Shown in pieces: positions 41,621 through 50,280 of a stretch of DNA of 64,000 nucleotides (position 1 is the stretch's first letter; each line of letters starts with the position of its first letter). Source of the DNA: G965233625 sp965233625 (GTDB lineage: Bacteria; Planctomycetota; Planctomycetia; Pirellulales; Pirellulaceae); assembly GCA_965233625.1 (NCBI GenBank), contig OZ247499.1, positions 868,001 through 932,000 of the forward strand, written 5' to 3'. Made by a program: the position numbers and the translations under genes. The notes beneath the pieces are model-generated. The model was not told the origin of the DNA, did no database searches, and saw only the letters and a list, made by a program, of their open reading frames with translations.

Positions 41621-43015
41621 ATGAAGCTGATTGCAACCTTGTGCCTGAGCTTTGTCAGCTTGTTTTGCCTTTGCTCACCAGTAACGGCTGCCGAGTCTAC
41701 TGCGAAAAAGCCTAACGTTCTGTTGATCGCCATCGACGATCTGAACGACTGGGTCGGCTGCCTAAAGGGGCACCCGCAGGCTAAGACTCCGCACATCGAT
41801 GCACTGGCCAATCGCGGCACGCTGTTCACAAACGCCCATTGCCAGGCGCCGGTCTGCAATCCCTCGCGCACCAGCATCATGCTTGGTATGCGGCCCTCCA
41901 CCACCGGGATCTACCAGAACCGTCCGTGGTTCCGCACCACGGCGCTGAACAAGGCGCGCATCACGCTGCCTCAGTATTTCAGGCAGCATGGCTACGAAAC
42001 TTTGACCACGGGCAAAATCTACCACGGCTCTAAAGTGGACAAGCCTTCGTTTGAAACGCTTGGCCCCCGACCGGGGCAGCGGCTGAAAATCGATAAACGT
42101 CTGGTTCAGATTGAAGGCTCGCGAAGCGGACTATGGGACTTCGGCGCGCAGGCATACGCCGAAGAGAAATTCAGTGACTTTGCCGACACTTCGTGGGCGG
42201 TGAAACAGTTAAAAGCCAAGCACGAGCGGCCCTTCTTCCTGGCGGTCGGACTGTACCGGCCCCATGTGCCGTGGTACGCACCGCAGCGGTTCTTCGATCA
42301 GCATCCACTCGATCTCGTGAAGCTTCCTCACTCGCCGGCAGATGATCGCGAAGACCTCCCGCCTGGCGCCATTGCCCTGGCGGAGAATCCCGTTCCGCCC
42401 CGTCACTCCTGGTTTGTAAACAACAACCAGTGGAAGGCCGCCGTGCAATCGTACCTGGCCTCAACTTCGTTCACGGATGCTCAGGTCGGCCGGTTGATGA
42501 AAGCGCTGGACAACAGTGATTACGCCCGCAACACGATTGTGGTGCTGTGGTCGGATCACGGTTTTCATCTGGGCGAAAAGCAACGCTGGGCGAAGCAATC
42601 GCTCTGGGAAACCTCGACCCGTGTGCCGTTCATTATCCGTCGTCCGGGCGAAGAAAAGCCACAGCGTTGTGAAGAACCGGTTGAGTTGATGAGCATTTAT
42701 CCCGTGCTCACAAAACTCTGCGGCTTGCCCGCGCCGCAAGGGTTAGAGGCTCGTGATATTTCAGCATTGCTGGATAACCCTGCCGAAGCTCAACAGCCCG
42801 CGATAACGACTTTCAAGTTCAACAACCACGCCGTCCGCAGTAGAGACTTCCGTTACATTCGCTACGCCGACGGCAGCGAAGAACTGTACGACCACCGCAC
42901 CGACCGCCACGAATGGAAAAACCTGGCGGGCGATGCAGCCTATAAAAAGATCATCGCGGAACATGCACGCTGGCTGCCGGAGAAAAATGTGCCGGATGCG
43001 GCCGGTGGAAAATAA
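41621..43015 (+). CDS. Type I sulfatase (iduronate-2-sulfatase-like)
   Basis: The 464-residue exported enzyme has a signal peptide (1-24, VTAAES), the metal ligands DD (39-40) and the sulfatase signature CNPSR at 79-83, whose cysteine becomes formylglycine. Later ligands appear in VVLWSDHGFHLGE. The order IAIDDLNDWVGCL resembles iduronate-2-sulfatase-like members. Its neighbours are an acetylesterase upstream and, on the other strand, a second acetylesterase-like gene. The target sulfated glycan cannot be named. Confidence 0.94.
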   Translation: MKLIATLCLSFVSLFCLCSPVTAAESTAKKPNVLLIAIDDLNDWVGCLKGHPQAKTPHIDALANRGTLFTNAHCQAPVCNPSRTSIMLGMRPSTTGIYQNRPWFRTTALNKARITLPQYFRQHGYETLTTGKIYHGSKVDKPSFETLGPRPGQRLKIDKRLVQIEGSRSGLWDFGAQAYAEEKFSDFADTSWAVKQLKAKHERPFFLAVGLYRPHVPWYAPQRFFDQHPLDLVKLPHSPADDREDLPPGAIALAENPVPPRHSWFVNNNQWKAAVQSYLASTSFTDAQVGRLMKALDNSDYARNTIVVLWSDHGFHLGEKQRWAKQSLWETSTRVPFIIRRPGEEKPQRCEEPVELMSIYPVLTKLCGLPAPQGLEARDISALLDNPAEAQQPAITTFKFNNHAVRSRDFRYIRYADGSEELYDHRTDRHEWKNLAGDAAYKKIIAEHARWLPEKNVPDAAGGK

Positions 43016-43059
43016 ACGGCTGAACATGCAGGCGGCGTCTACTTCCGCGCTGCGAGGTT

Positions 43060-44478
43060 CTATTTCTGAAGTTTCACCATTGCTTTGCCAAGCGCTTCGC
43101 CGACTAGCATGTAGGTTTCGGCGTTTCCGTTGTAATGGAAGTCCTGGTTGCGTGGCGATTGTTCCGCCTCGCGCCAGAAGCCGCGGGTCTCAACCGTTAG
43201 CACGTTGCCTTTGAACGCAGGGTAATTTCCCGCATCGCCGCTGACAGCCAGTTGTGCCTGGGCGACGGTCTTATGTGGCCCGCTCATTTTCCAGCCGCCG
43301 AATCCAATCGTGGCTATCGCAACGGGCGCCTCCGCGGCGTTGAATTCTTTGCGCAAGGTTTTGATCAGGTGCACTAAGTTTTTCTCATACCGGCTGGCGT
43401 AAGGTTCGCCGCCATCTTTATGACCCTGCCACCACACGAAGCCACCGATCTTATAACCGCGGCCCTTCCAGTGCGGAAAGTTCTTGTCGAAGTTATTTAG
43501 CACGTCATGCGTTGCCGTAAAGCAGTCGTCGTACTGTTTGCCGGCGTACCAGTTGATGGGTTTGGGCTTCTCATCTTTCTTCCAGCGTCCCGGCGAGTCT
43601 TTGTAGCCCGCGTAGACGTAGCCTTCGTGCTCGAATCGCTCACTGCCCGGCGGCAGGAAATCCCAGCCCAGCGACCGGTTGCCTTGCGACGCTTTGATGA
43701 TCAGCACGGGCTGGTCGTGGAAGTCGCCCACGACATGACCAAAGCCTAGCTCCGGGCCAATGCTGTTGCTGCTGGCACCGCAGCCTGGCGCCAGCCACTT
43801 GTTGGCGGTGGCGGTGACGACGCCCTTGTACCACACATCGTTTCGCGGCTTCCAGTTGCCCTTTACATCCACCAGGTACTGGAACTTGCCGTCAGACCGC
43901 ACTACGGTTGCCAAGGTGCCGGGAATGTCGGTGCGGACAATCCAACCCAGCCCGTTGGTCTGCGAAGTGAGATACACAATTTCAAAGCGAACTTTTTTGC
44001 CGCCAGTAAGCTGAATCAACGTATGCTGCGGATCTTTACCAGGCTCGCGGCGATAAACTTCTTTGCCGTCCACGGTCATGATGTTGTAGGTCGAACCGCC
44101 GTAACCAGGACGGAATTCGTACACGCCGGTTTCAGACGCTTGGATCATGCCGCGGACAATCTGCGTTCCGCCGCCGGGGTAGGGAGTGGGGTGCACGCCG
44201 CCGAAGCTTGTCAGTCTCAGCGTTTCTTTAGGCTTTAACTTGGAATAGTCGACCGTAGCGTCGTACTTGCCTGGATAGACCGAGAGGACGGGGTCCAGGA
44301 ATTCAGACCCCCATCGCCGGCCGCCGCCTGTCACCTGGCCAATACCCACCATGTTTGACTGCCCGGCGAGGATGTAAACCATCACCGGCGGCTCCGCCGC
44401 GTGAACCTGCGGCGCAAACAGCAGCAGCGTGATTGCTGGAAGGATGGGATATCTTAAGAGGTGCATGCTGTTACCCAT
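43060..44478 (-). CDS. SGNH/acetylesterase-like protein with inserted PA14-like domain
   Basis: About 472 residues from ATG 44478 (ATG 44466 is also possible; neither has a strong ribosome site). A signal peptide (ending VHAAE) precedes AGQSNMVGIG, the nucleophile motif of the sialate O-acetylesterase/CE6 class. An inserted beta-rich domain (about 90-215; MIQASETGVYEFRPGYGG, a PA14-like pattern) splits the catalytic fold. The remaining catalytic blocks, IIKASQGNRSLGWDF and GFVWWQGHKDGG, follow, the latter matching CE6-type enzymes. It is convergent with the sulfatase before it and divergent from the sulfatase after it. Confidence 0.8.
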   Translation of the reverse strand: MGNSMHLLRYPILPAITLLLFAPQVHAAEPPVMVYILAGQSNMVGIGQVTGGGRRWGSEFLDPVLSVYPGKYDATVDYSKLKPKETLRLTSFGGVHPTPYPGGGTQIVRGMIQASETGVYEFRPGYGGSTYNIMTVDGKEVYRREPGKDPQHTLIQLTGGKKVRFEIVYLTSQTNGLGWIVRTDIPGTLATVVRSDGKFQYLVDVKGNWKPRNDVWYKGVVTATANKWLAPGCGASSNSIGPELGFGHVVGDFHDQPVLIIKASQGNRSLGWDFLPPGSERFEHEGYVYAGYKDSPGRWKKDEKPKPINWYAGKQYDDCFTATHDVLNNFDKNFPHWKGRGYKIGGFVWWQGHKDGGEPYASRYEKNLVHLIKTLRKEFNAAEAPVAIATIGFGGWKMSGPHKTVAQAQLAVSGDAGNYPAFKGNVLTVETRGFWREAEQSPRNQDFHYNGNAETYMLVGEALGKAMVKLQK

Positions 44479-44650
44479 GTGCAAAAAGTTCGATGAATTA
44501 ACCGGCGATGGCGGCCAGATGAGGCATGCGTATTGTAGCACGGCGGTTTTTCTTACGTCGCGCGTACATAGGTTCGCCTTTACAGCCTGCCGGGCACCTG
44601 CGAGAGCGATTACAATGAGGGCACACGGAAAGAATCATCCCGGAGTTATT

Positions 44651-46102
44651 ATGACAAGCTTTTACCGCCACCTGGCGTTATTCGCAGCCACAGCATTCGC
44701 CGTCTTCGTTGCAGCAACATCCACGCTTGCTCCCGCGGCGGAAAGTAAACGGCAGACCAACATTGTCCTGCTGGTAGCAGACGATCTGGGGTATGGTGAA
44801 ACCGGCTGTCAGGGCAACACGGAGATTCCGACACCACACATCGACGCATTGGCGCGTAACGGTGTGCGGATGACGAGCGGCTATGTGACCGCTTCGTATT
44901 GCAGTAGCTCACGCGCGGGATTCCTCACGGGCCGCTATCAGACACGGTTCGGGCACGAATTTAATCCCACGGGCGAATACAACCTTAGCCCGTTGGCTGG
45001 TTTGCCGCTTACGCAGAAAACGATGGCGGATCATCTAAAAGCGGCCGGCTATGCGACGGGTCTGGTGGGAAAGTGGCATCTTGGTGGGCATGAAAAGTTT
45101 CATCCGCAGAACCGCGGGTTTGATGAGTTCTACGGTTTTCTGCACGAGGGCCACTATTTCAAACCGGCGCCCTACGAAGGTGTGGAGACCTTCCTGCGAA
45201 AGAAGGATTTGCCAGCCGGTGAAGGCGTGAGACAGCGAAAAGGCGATATCATCTATTCGTCACACATGGGGCATGATGAGCCGCTTTACGATAAGCACAA
45301 TCCCATCCTGCGCGGCCGCAAACCCATCGTAGAACAGCAGTACCTCACAGACGCACTCACGCGTGAAGCAAAGGCGTTTATCTCCCAACATGCCGAAGAA
45401 CCGTTCTTCCTCTACCTGGCTTACAACGCCGTGCACAGCCCGATGCAGGCCACCTTTGCGTATCTGCGAAAGGTCGGAGACATTGGCGATGTGCATCGCC
45501 GTATCTTTGCCGCCATGCTTGCCAATCTGGATACGAGTGTCGGCGCCGTGATGGAGCATCTTCGCGAGCACAAGCTGGAAGAAAACACGCTGGTGTTTTT
45601 CATCAGTGATAACGGCGGCCCGACGCGCGAACTAACTTCCAGCAACCTGCCGCTACGTGGCGGCAAGGGTTCGCTTTATGAAGGCGGTGTCCGTGTGCCC
45701 TTCATCGTGCAGTGGAAAGGTGTTCTGCCAGCGGGCAAAGTTTATCGTCAGGCGGTGACCTCGCTGGACATTCTGCCGACGGCTCTCGCGGCTGCCGGAG
45801 CGCCGGCTGTGGAAACTGATGGCGTGGATCTCAAGCCTTATCTGACAGGTCAGAACCAACAGGCTCCGCACGACGTACTGTTCTGGAGAATGGGCACCCG
45901 CACCGCGCTGCGGAAAGGCGACTGGAAGATTGTACGGCATGGCGCGAAAGCCTCGTTTGAGCTGTATGATCTGGCGGGCGATATCAGCGAGACGAAGAAC
46001 GTAGCAGCCGCACATCCCAAAGAGTTTGCGCAACTTCGCGCGGAGTGGCAGCGTTTAAACAGCCAAATGATCGCCCCAGTCTGGCAACGTCCGCGTCGCT
46101 GA
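44651..46102 (+). CDS. Type I sulfatase with unusual CSSSR signature
   Basis: The 483-residue protein starts at ATG 44651 (MTSFYRHLAL), preceding a signal peptide (about 1-30). It has metal ligands DD at 44-45 and a signature CSSSR at 84-88 where most sulfatases have C-x-P/A-x-R; here Ser86 replaces the Pro. The rest is normal: GKWHLGGHEKF, FFISDNGGP near 310-320 and the C-terminal subdomain. The longer open frame to 44429 overlaps the divergent gene. Maturation to formylglycine may be affected by the Ser. Substrate unknown. Confidence 0.9.
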   Translation: MTSFYRHLALFAATAFAVFVAATSTLAPAAESKRQTNIVLLVADDLGYGETGCQGNTEIPTPHIDALARNGVRMTSGYVTASYCSSSRAGFLTGRYQTRFGHEFNPTGEYNLSPLAGLPLTQKTMADHLKAAGYATGLVGKWHLGGHEKFHPQNRGFDEFYGFLHEGHYFKPAPYEGVETFLRKKDLPAGEGVRQRKGDIIYSSHMGHDEPLYDKHNPILRGRKPIVEQQYLTDALTREAKAFISQHAEEPFFLYLAYNAVHSPMQATFAYLRKVGDIGDVHRRIFAAMLANLDTSVGAVMEHLREHKLEENTLVFFISDNGGPTRELTSSNLPLRGGKGSLYEGGVRVPFIVQWKGVLPAGKVYRQAVTSLDILPTALAAAGAPAVETDGVDLKPYLTGQNQQAPHDVLFWRMGTRTALRKGDWKIVRHGAKASFELYDLAGDISETKNVAAAHPKEFAQLRAEWQRLNSQMIAPVWQRPRR

Positions 46103-46174
46103 TGCAAAATGGATCCTCGCCCTGGAAGAACCTGTCACTGCGCGGGTTCTGACTCCCTTCACGCTGGAAAATTC

Positions 46175-47323
46175 ATGCACTACCAGAACGTCTGCCTCGA
46201 GTCTTTCGGTTACACGCTACCCGGCGAGATTGTTACTTCCACAGAGATCGAAAGCCGACTGGCGCCACTATACGAGCGGTTAAGGCTGCCGGAAGGGCGT
46301 CTCGAACTGATGACGGGCATCCGTGAACGACGTTTCTGGGAGCGAGGCACACTGCCCAGCACTAACAGCGTCATCAGCGCCGAGAAGGCAATCCGCGCGG
46401 CGGGCATTGACCGGGAAGAGATTGGCGTGCTGATTCACGGCTCGGTCTGTCGCGATCATCTGGAACCGGCAACCGCCTGCCGGGTGCACCACGAACTTGG
46501 GCTGCGTGAAGAATGCGTTTCTTACGATGTTTCAAACGCCTGCCTGGGGCTGATGAACGGCGCATTGCAGATCGCCAACATGATCGAACTGGGTCAGGTG
46601 CGTGCGGGCCTTGTCGTAGGCTCGGAGGGCAGCCGCGAACTGGTGGAAACGACGATCGACACGCTGAATAAAGATCTGACGTTAACGCGTGCGAAGATCA
46701 AAATGGCGGTTGCTTCGCTGACGATCGGCTCGGGCAGTTGCGCGATGCTGCTGACACATCGTGACATCAGTGGCACCGGCAACCAGCTTGTTTCCGCCTG
46801 TGTCCGCGCGCACTCACAGCATCACGCGTTATGCCATAGCGGCAGCGATGAAGCCGCCGCGGAAGGCATGAGCCCGCTGATGCAGACCGATTCAGAAACG
46901 CTGATGCGGCAGGGCATCGCCGCCGGCGCCACGACTTTCAAAGAATTGCTCAGCCAGGAATACCTTGGCAAGCTAGGCTGGGGCGCTGCGGATTTTGACC
47001 GCACGGTCTGTCATCAGGTAGGGTCCGCCCATCGTAAGATGATGCTGGAATCGTTGGGCATGCCGATGGAGAACGACTACGCCACGCTGGAATGGCTGGG
47101 CAACACCGGCTCGGTCGCATTACCAATTTCTATGGCCCACGGTCTGGAAAGCGGTTTCATCCAGCCAGGACACAAAGTTGGCATGTTTGGCATCGGCTCT
47201 GGCATCAACTGTATTATGATGGGTGTCGACTGGAAAAAGTCGCTTGTAAGCTCAACCCTGACAGACGGCGAACTTGCCAGTTTGAAAGTCCGCCAGTCGG
47301 CGGCAGAGAATCAGCCGGCCTAA
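46175..47323 (+). CDS. Beta-ketoacyl synthase III / OleA-like thiolase-fold enzyme
   Basis: The 382-residue condensing enzyme starts at ATG 46175. The active-site cysteine is C123 (DVSNACLGLMNG), with the catalytic His in VCHQVGSAH and the Asn in EWLGNTGSVALP, so the triad is complete. The sequence is close to OleA, which condenses two acyl-CoAs in olefin biosynthesis, and to FabH. No oleB, oleC or oleD gene follows, so its pathway is open. It follows the sulfatase by about 70 bases. Confidence 0.85.
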   Translation: MHYQNVCLESFGYTLPGEIVTSTEIESRLAPLYERLRLPEGRLELMTGIRERRFWERGTLPSTNSVISAEKAIRAAGIDREEIGVLIHGSVCRDHLEPATACRVHHELGLREECVSYDVSNACLGLMNGALQIANMIELGQVRAGLVVGSEGSRELVETTIDTLNKDLTLTRAKIKMAVASLTIGSGSCAMLLTHRDISGTGNQLVSACVRAHSQHHALCHSGSDEAAAEGMSPLMQTDSETLMRQGIAAGATTFKELLSQEYLGKLGWGAADFDRTVCHQVGSAHRKMMLESLGMPMENDYATLEWLGNTGSVALPISMAHGLESGFIQPGHKVGMFGIGSGINCIMMGVDWKKSLVSSTLTDGELASLKVRQSAAENQPA

Positions 47324-47343
47324 AGTCTTCCAGCAAGGAGAAC

Positions 47344-48636
47344 ATGTTGCTATCCCCGACTACCGCCCGTAACGTGTTCAAACATCTTCTGGTTGCTGTG
47401 GCGGGTATCATCCTCGGCCTGCAGGGTACGGCTGCTTCCGCTGAAGACTTTACGATCGTTCTCACAGCAGGCGCCACTCCGCTGCCACCATCTCCGGTGC
47501 AGTTTGAACTACCGGCTGGTTTACGCGATGGACGGGCGATCAAGCTCAAGAACAACGCGACCGGCCAGTGGACGCCGGTCCAACTGGACCCCGACCGCAG
47601 AGGTCAGTCGCGACAAGCGACCTTCGTCACGCAATCGGAATTGAAAGCGGGCGCGGCGCGGCAGTACACATTGAGGGCGGCCGGCGCCACGTCCGCAGCA
47701 TCTTCACCCATGATGACCGCGGTAGACGCTGGCGGCGGTCGTGTGGCGCGTAAGTCGGGCGCTGTGGTGTTGCGTTACAACGCTGCGGTGCAGCAGCCTC
47801 CCAAGGGTGTGGCCGCACACTATCGCAGTAGCGGGCATATTCATCCGGTGCTGGCGCCTAATGGCGAGTCCGTAACGTCGGAATTTCCCGCGGACCACCT
47901 TCACCAACATGCCCTCTTCGGCGCCTGGGTGAAGACAAAATTCAAAGGCCGCAACGTGGACTTCTGGAACCAGGGGAAAACCACCGGCCGCGTCATGCAC
48001 CATCAGTTCCGCGGCGCCCCGGTGCAAGGCGACGCATATTGCGAATTCACGGCTGTGCGGCGCCATGTGGCGATGGATGTACAGCCGCCCGAACACGTGC
48101 TGGAAGAAACGTGGAGCGTGCGCGTTTACAACACACCCGGCTATCAATTGTTTGACATTCATTCCTACCAGCAGCTTGCTCCGGGCAATACGAAGCCGCT
48201 CATGATTGCAAAATACCATTACGGCGGCATGGCATTGCGGGGCCGTGATGAATGGCTGCCTGGTAGTGTGCAGTTTTTTTCTGATGCAGCGGATGACCGT
48301 TTGAAAGGTAATGGCAAGCCAGCTCACTGGGTCGTGATGGCGGGGAAGATGAAAGAAGGCGAGGGCGGTGTGGCGGTGCTTTCACACCGGGATAATTTCC
48401 GCGCGCCGCAGCCGGTGCGACTGCATCCCAAGATGCCCTACTTCTGCTTTATGCCCGCGGTGAATGAACCCTTCGCAATTGAGCAGGACAAACCTTTTGC
48501 CTCCCGCTACCGCTATTGCGTGTTCAATGGCAAGGTGGATGTCAAGCTGATTGACGCGTTGAGCAAAGCCTATAAAGACACGGCGGACTACAAGATTTCC
48601 ATCCGTCCCGCAGACGCAGCAGGTTCGAGAGAGTAA
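47344..48636 (+). CDS. DUF6807 (PmoA-like) exported protein
   Basis: The 430-residue protein starts at ATG 47344 with AAGGAG upstream. It has a signal peptide (about 1-32, ending SAEDF). A beta-rich N-terminal domain (35-120) leads to the family core with SGHIHPVLAPNGESVTSEF, HLHQHALFGAWV and the later FWNQGKTTGRV. The family name PmoA refers to a presumed methane oxygenase link, but its function is not known; many planctomycete members sit near sugar-degradation genes, as here. It ends three bases before the HAD gene, so the two are co-translated. Confidence 0.85.
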   Translation: MLLSPTTARNVFKHLLVAVAGIILGLQGTAASAEDFTIVLTAGATPLPPSPVQFELPAGLRDGRAIKLKNNATGQWTPVQLDPDRRGQSRQATFVTQSELKAGAARQYTLRAAGATSAASSPMMTAVDAGGGRVARKSGAVVLRYNAAVQQPPKGVAAHYRSSGHIHPVLAPNGESVTSEFPADHLHQHALFGAWVKTKFKGRNVDFWNQGKTTGRVMHHQFRGAPVQGDAYCEFTAVRRHVAMDVQPPEHVLEETWSVRVYNTPGYQLFDIHSYQQLAPGNTKPLMIAKYHYGGMALRGRDEWLPGSVQFFSDAADDRLKGNGKPAHWVVMAGKMKEGEGGVAVLSHRDNFRAPQPVRLHPKMPYFCFMPAVNEPFAIEQDKPFASRYRYCVFNGKVDVKLIDALSKAYKDTADYKISIRPADAAGSRE

Positions 48637-48638
48637 AG

Positions 48639-49247
48639 ATGCCGCACGGAATCATCTTTGATATGGACAACACCTTGATGGATTCCGCGCTCGATTTCGA
48701 CGCGATCCGCAAGGCGATGGACTTCCCCGCAGGTCAGCCGCTGCTTGAACATATCGAAGCACTGCCGGCCGAACAGGCCGCGCAACATCACGCGGCGTTA
48801 AGGCAGCATGAACTGACGGGCGCGCGGCAGGCAACGCCTTTGCCGGGCGTGGTTGACTTTCTTGAGCATATCGAGCGGAAGGGTTGGAAGAAGGCGGTGC
48901 TGACCCGCAACAGCCGTGAAGCGGCAGGCATCACCCTTGAACGTCTGCAAGGCGGCGATACGTTTGACGTGGTGATCAGCCGCGAAGACGGTCCGCCGAA
49001 GCCCGACCCCTGGGCCATTCTTCACATCTGCCAGCAGTGGCAGACAACGCCCGCAGAAGTTGTGATGATTGGCGACTATCATTTCGACATCAACGCCGGC
49101 AACCGCGCGGGCGCCCACACGGTGCTGATTGCCCATACGGATCAGCATCTGGATGAACCCTGGGTGGCGTCGGCCAGCTACGTAACGCAGTCGTTCAGCG
49201 ACGCCAGCTTCCTTGCCTGGCTGGAAGCGGTGGGAAACATTGACTGA
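48639..49247 (+). CDS. HAD superfamily hydrolase (phosphatase-like)
   Basis: The 202-residue enzyme has the HAD motif I FDMDNTLMDS (7-16), motif II in VLTRNSREAA and motifs III/IV in PKPDPWAI and VMIGDYHFDINAG. The cap is short and helical (about 17-85), as in phosphoglycolate-phosphatase-like members. The substrate is unknown. It follows the DUF6807 gene by two bases and overlaps the next gene. Confidence 0.9.
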   Translation: MPHGIIFDMDNTLMDSALDFDAIRKAMDFPAGQPLLEHIEALPAEQAAQHHAALRQHELTGARQATPLPGVVDFLEHIERKGWKKAVLTRNSREAAGITLERLQGGDTFDVVISREDGPPKPDPWAILHICQQWQTTPAEVVMIGDYHFDINAGNRAGAHTVLIAHTDQHLDEPWVASASYVTQSFSDASFLAWLEAVGNID

Positions 49248-50268
49248 CGCCGCCAGTGACTCGCCATCTTGGCGGATTTCGTGCCTGCGTTTTCTATGGC
49301 CCAAAACGTGGTGGCGCCGGCTGATAGTGATCGTCGCTGTGTTGGTGACCGTCACCATTGGCCTGCCATACATTTTCAGCCGCGCTGCCAGCCCCTTCCG
49401 TCGCGTACAGGTTTTCGAAACCCGCGTGCCTGAACAACCTGTCGCCGGCGCGACGCGTGGGCAAATTAAGATTGCGACTTTCAATATCGCACATGGCCGG
49501 GGAATTGTGCGTTCCAACTGGGATGGCGGCACGCGCGCCGAGAGACAATTCCGGCTGGATAAAATTGCGCAGTTACTACGCGAGGTGGATGCGGACGTTG
49601 TCGTTCTGAACGAAGTTGACTTCGACGCCAGTTGGAGTTACTCCGTGAATCAGGCCGCCTTTCTGGCGGAAAAAGCGGGCTACTCGCACCGGGTTGAACA
49701 ACGCAATGTCGATGCAAGGTTGGGGCTGTGGACGTGGAAATTCGGCAACGCCGTTCTCAGCCGGTTCCCTATCTCGGAGGGACAGGTGATTGAACTTCCG
49801 GGCTACGCCTGGTGGGAAACAATCCTGGGTGGGAAGAAATGCGGCGTGACCTGCAATCTCGACACAGGCGCTGGAGATGCAACAGTTGTCGCCGTGCACC
49901 TTTCACATCGACGCGAAGCGATTCGCGTAGCATCGGCTGATGCAATTGTTGAACTCGCCAGGCAAAACGCACTACCCGTGATCGTCGCGGGCGATTTCAA
50001 TTCAACCCCGCCGGGATTTCCGCATTCAGAAGTTGCAGACGGCCGCAATGCGATGCAGGTATTTGCCGCATCTGATCTGTTCCGGCAGCAGCCAGAGAAG
50101 GCGCCGGCGGAAGCAGCCGGGCTGACGTTTCATTCGCAACAGCCCACGATGCTGATTGACTGGATTCTCACGCCACGCGACTGGGGCGTGTCAGATTACC
50201 GCGTGGTGGATACGGAACTTTCGGACCACCGGCTTGTGGTGACGACTACTACGCCGGTTGAGCCTTAG
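49240..50268 (+). CDS. Endonuclease/exonuclease/phosphatase (EEP) family protein
   Basis: The 342-residue protein starts at TTG 49240 (overlapping the HAD stop by 8 bases, with GGTGGGAA upstream); TTG 49213 is an alternative. A transmembrane helix (about 27-45) anchors it, so the catalytic domain is periplasmic. EEP motifs are present: IATFNIAHGRG, VVLNEVDFD, VIVAGDFNSTPP and LSDHRLVV. The substrate could be a phosphodiester or nucleic acid. It converges with the fbp gene. Confidence 0.88.
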   Translation: MTDAASDSPSWRISCLRFLWPKTWWRRLIVIVAVLVTVTIGLPYIFSRAASPFRRVQVFETRVPEQPVAGATRGQIKIATFNIAHGRGIVRSNWDGGTRAERQFRLDKIAQLLREVDADVVVLNEVDFDASWSYSVNQAAFLAEKAGYSHRVEQRNVDARLGLWTWKFGNAVLSRFPISEGQVIELPGYAWWETILGGKKCGVTCNLDTGAGDATVVAVHLSHRREAIRVASADAIVELARQNALPVIVAGDFNSTPPGFPHSEVADGRNAMQVFAASDLFRQQPEKAPAEAAGLTFHSQQPTMLIDWILTPRDWGVSDYRVVDTELSDHRLVVTTTTPVEP

Positions 50269-50280
50269 ATGCGGTTTAAA

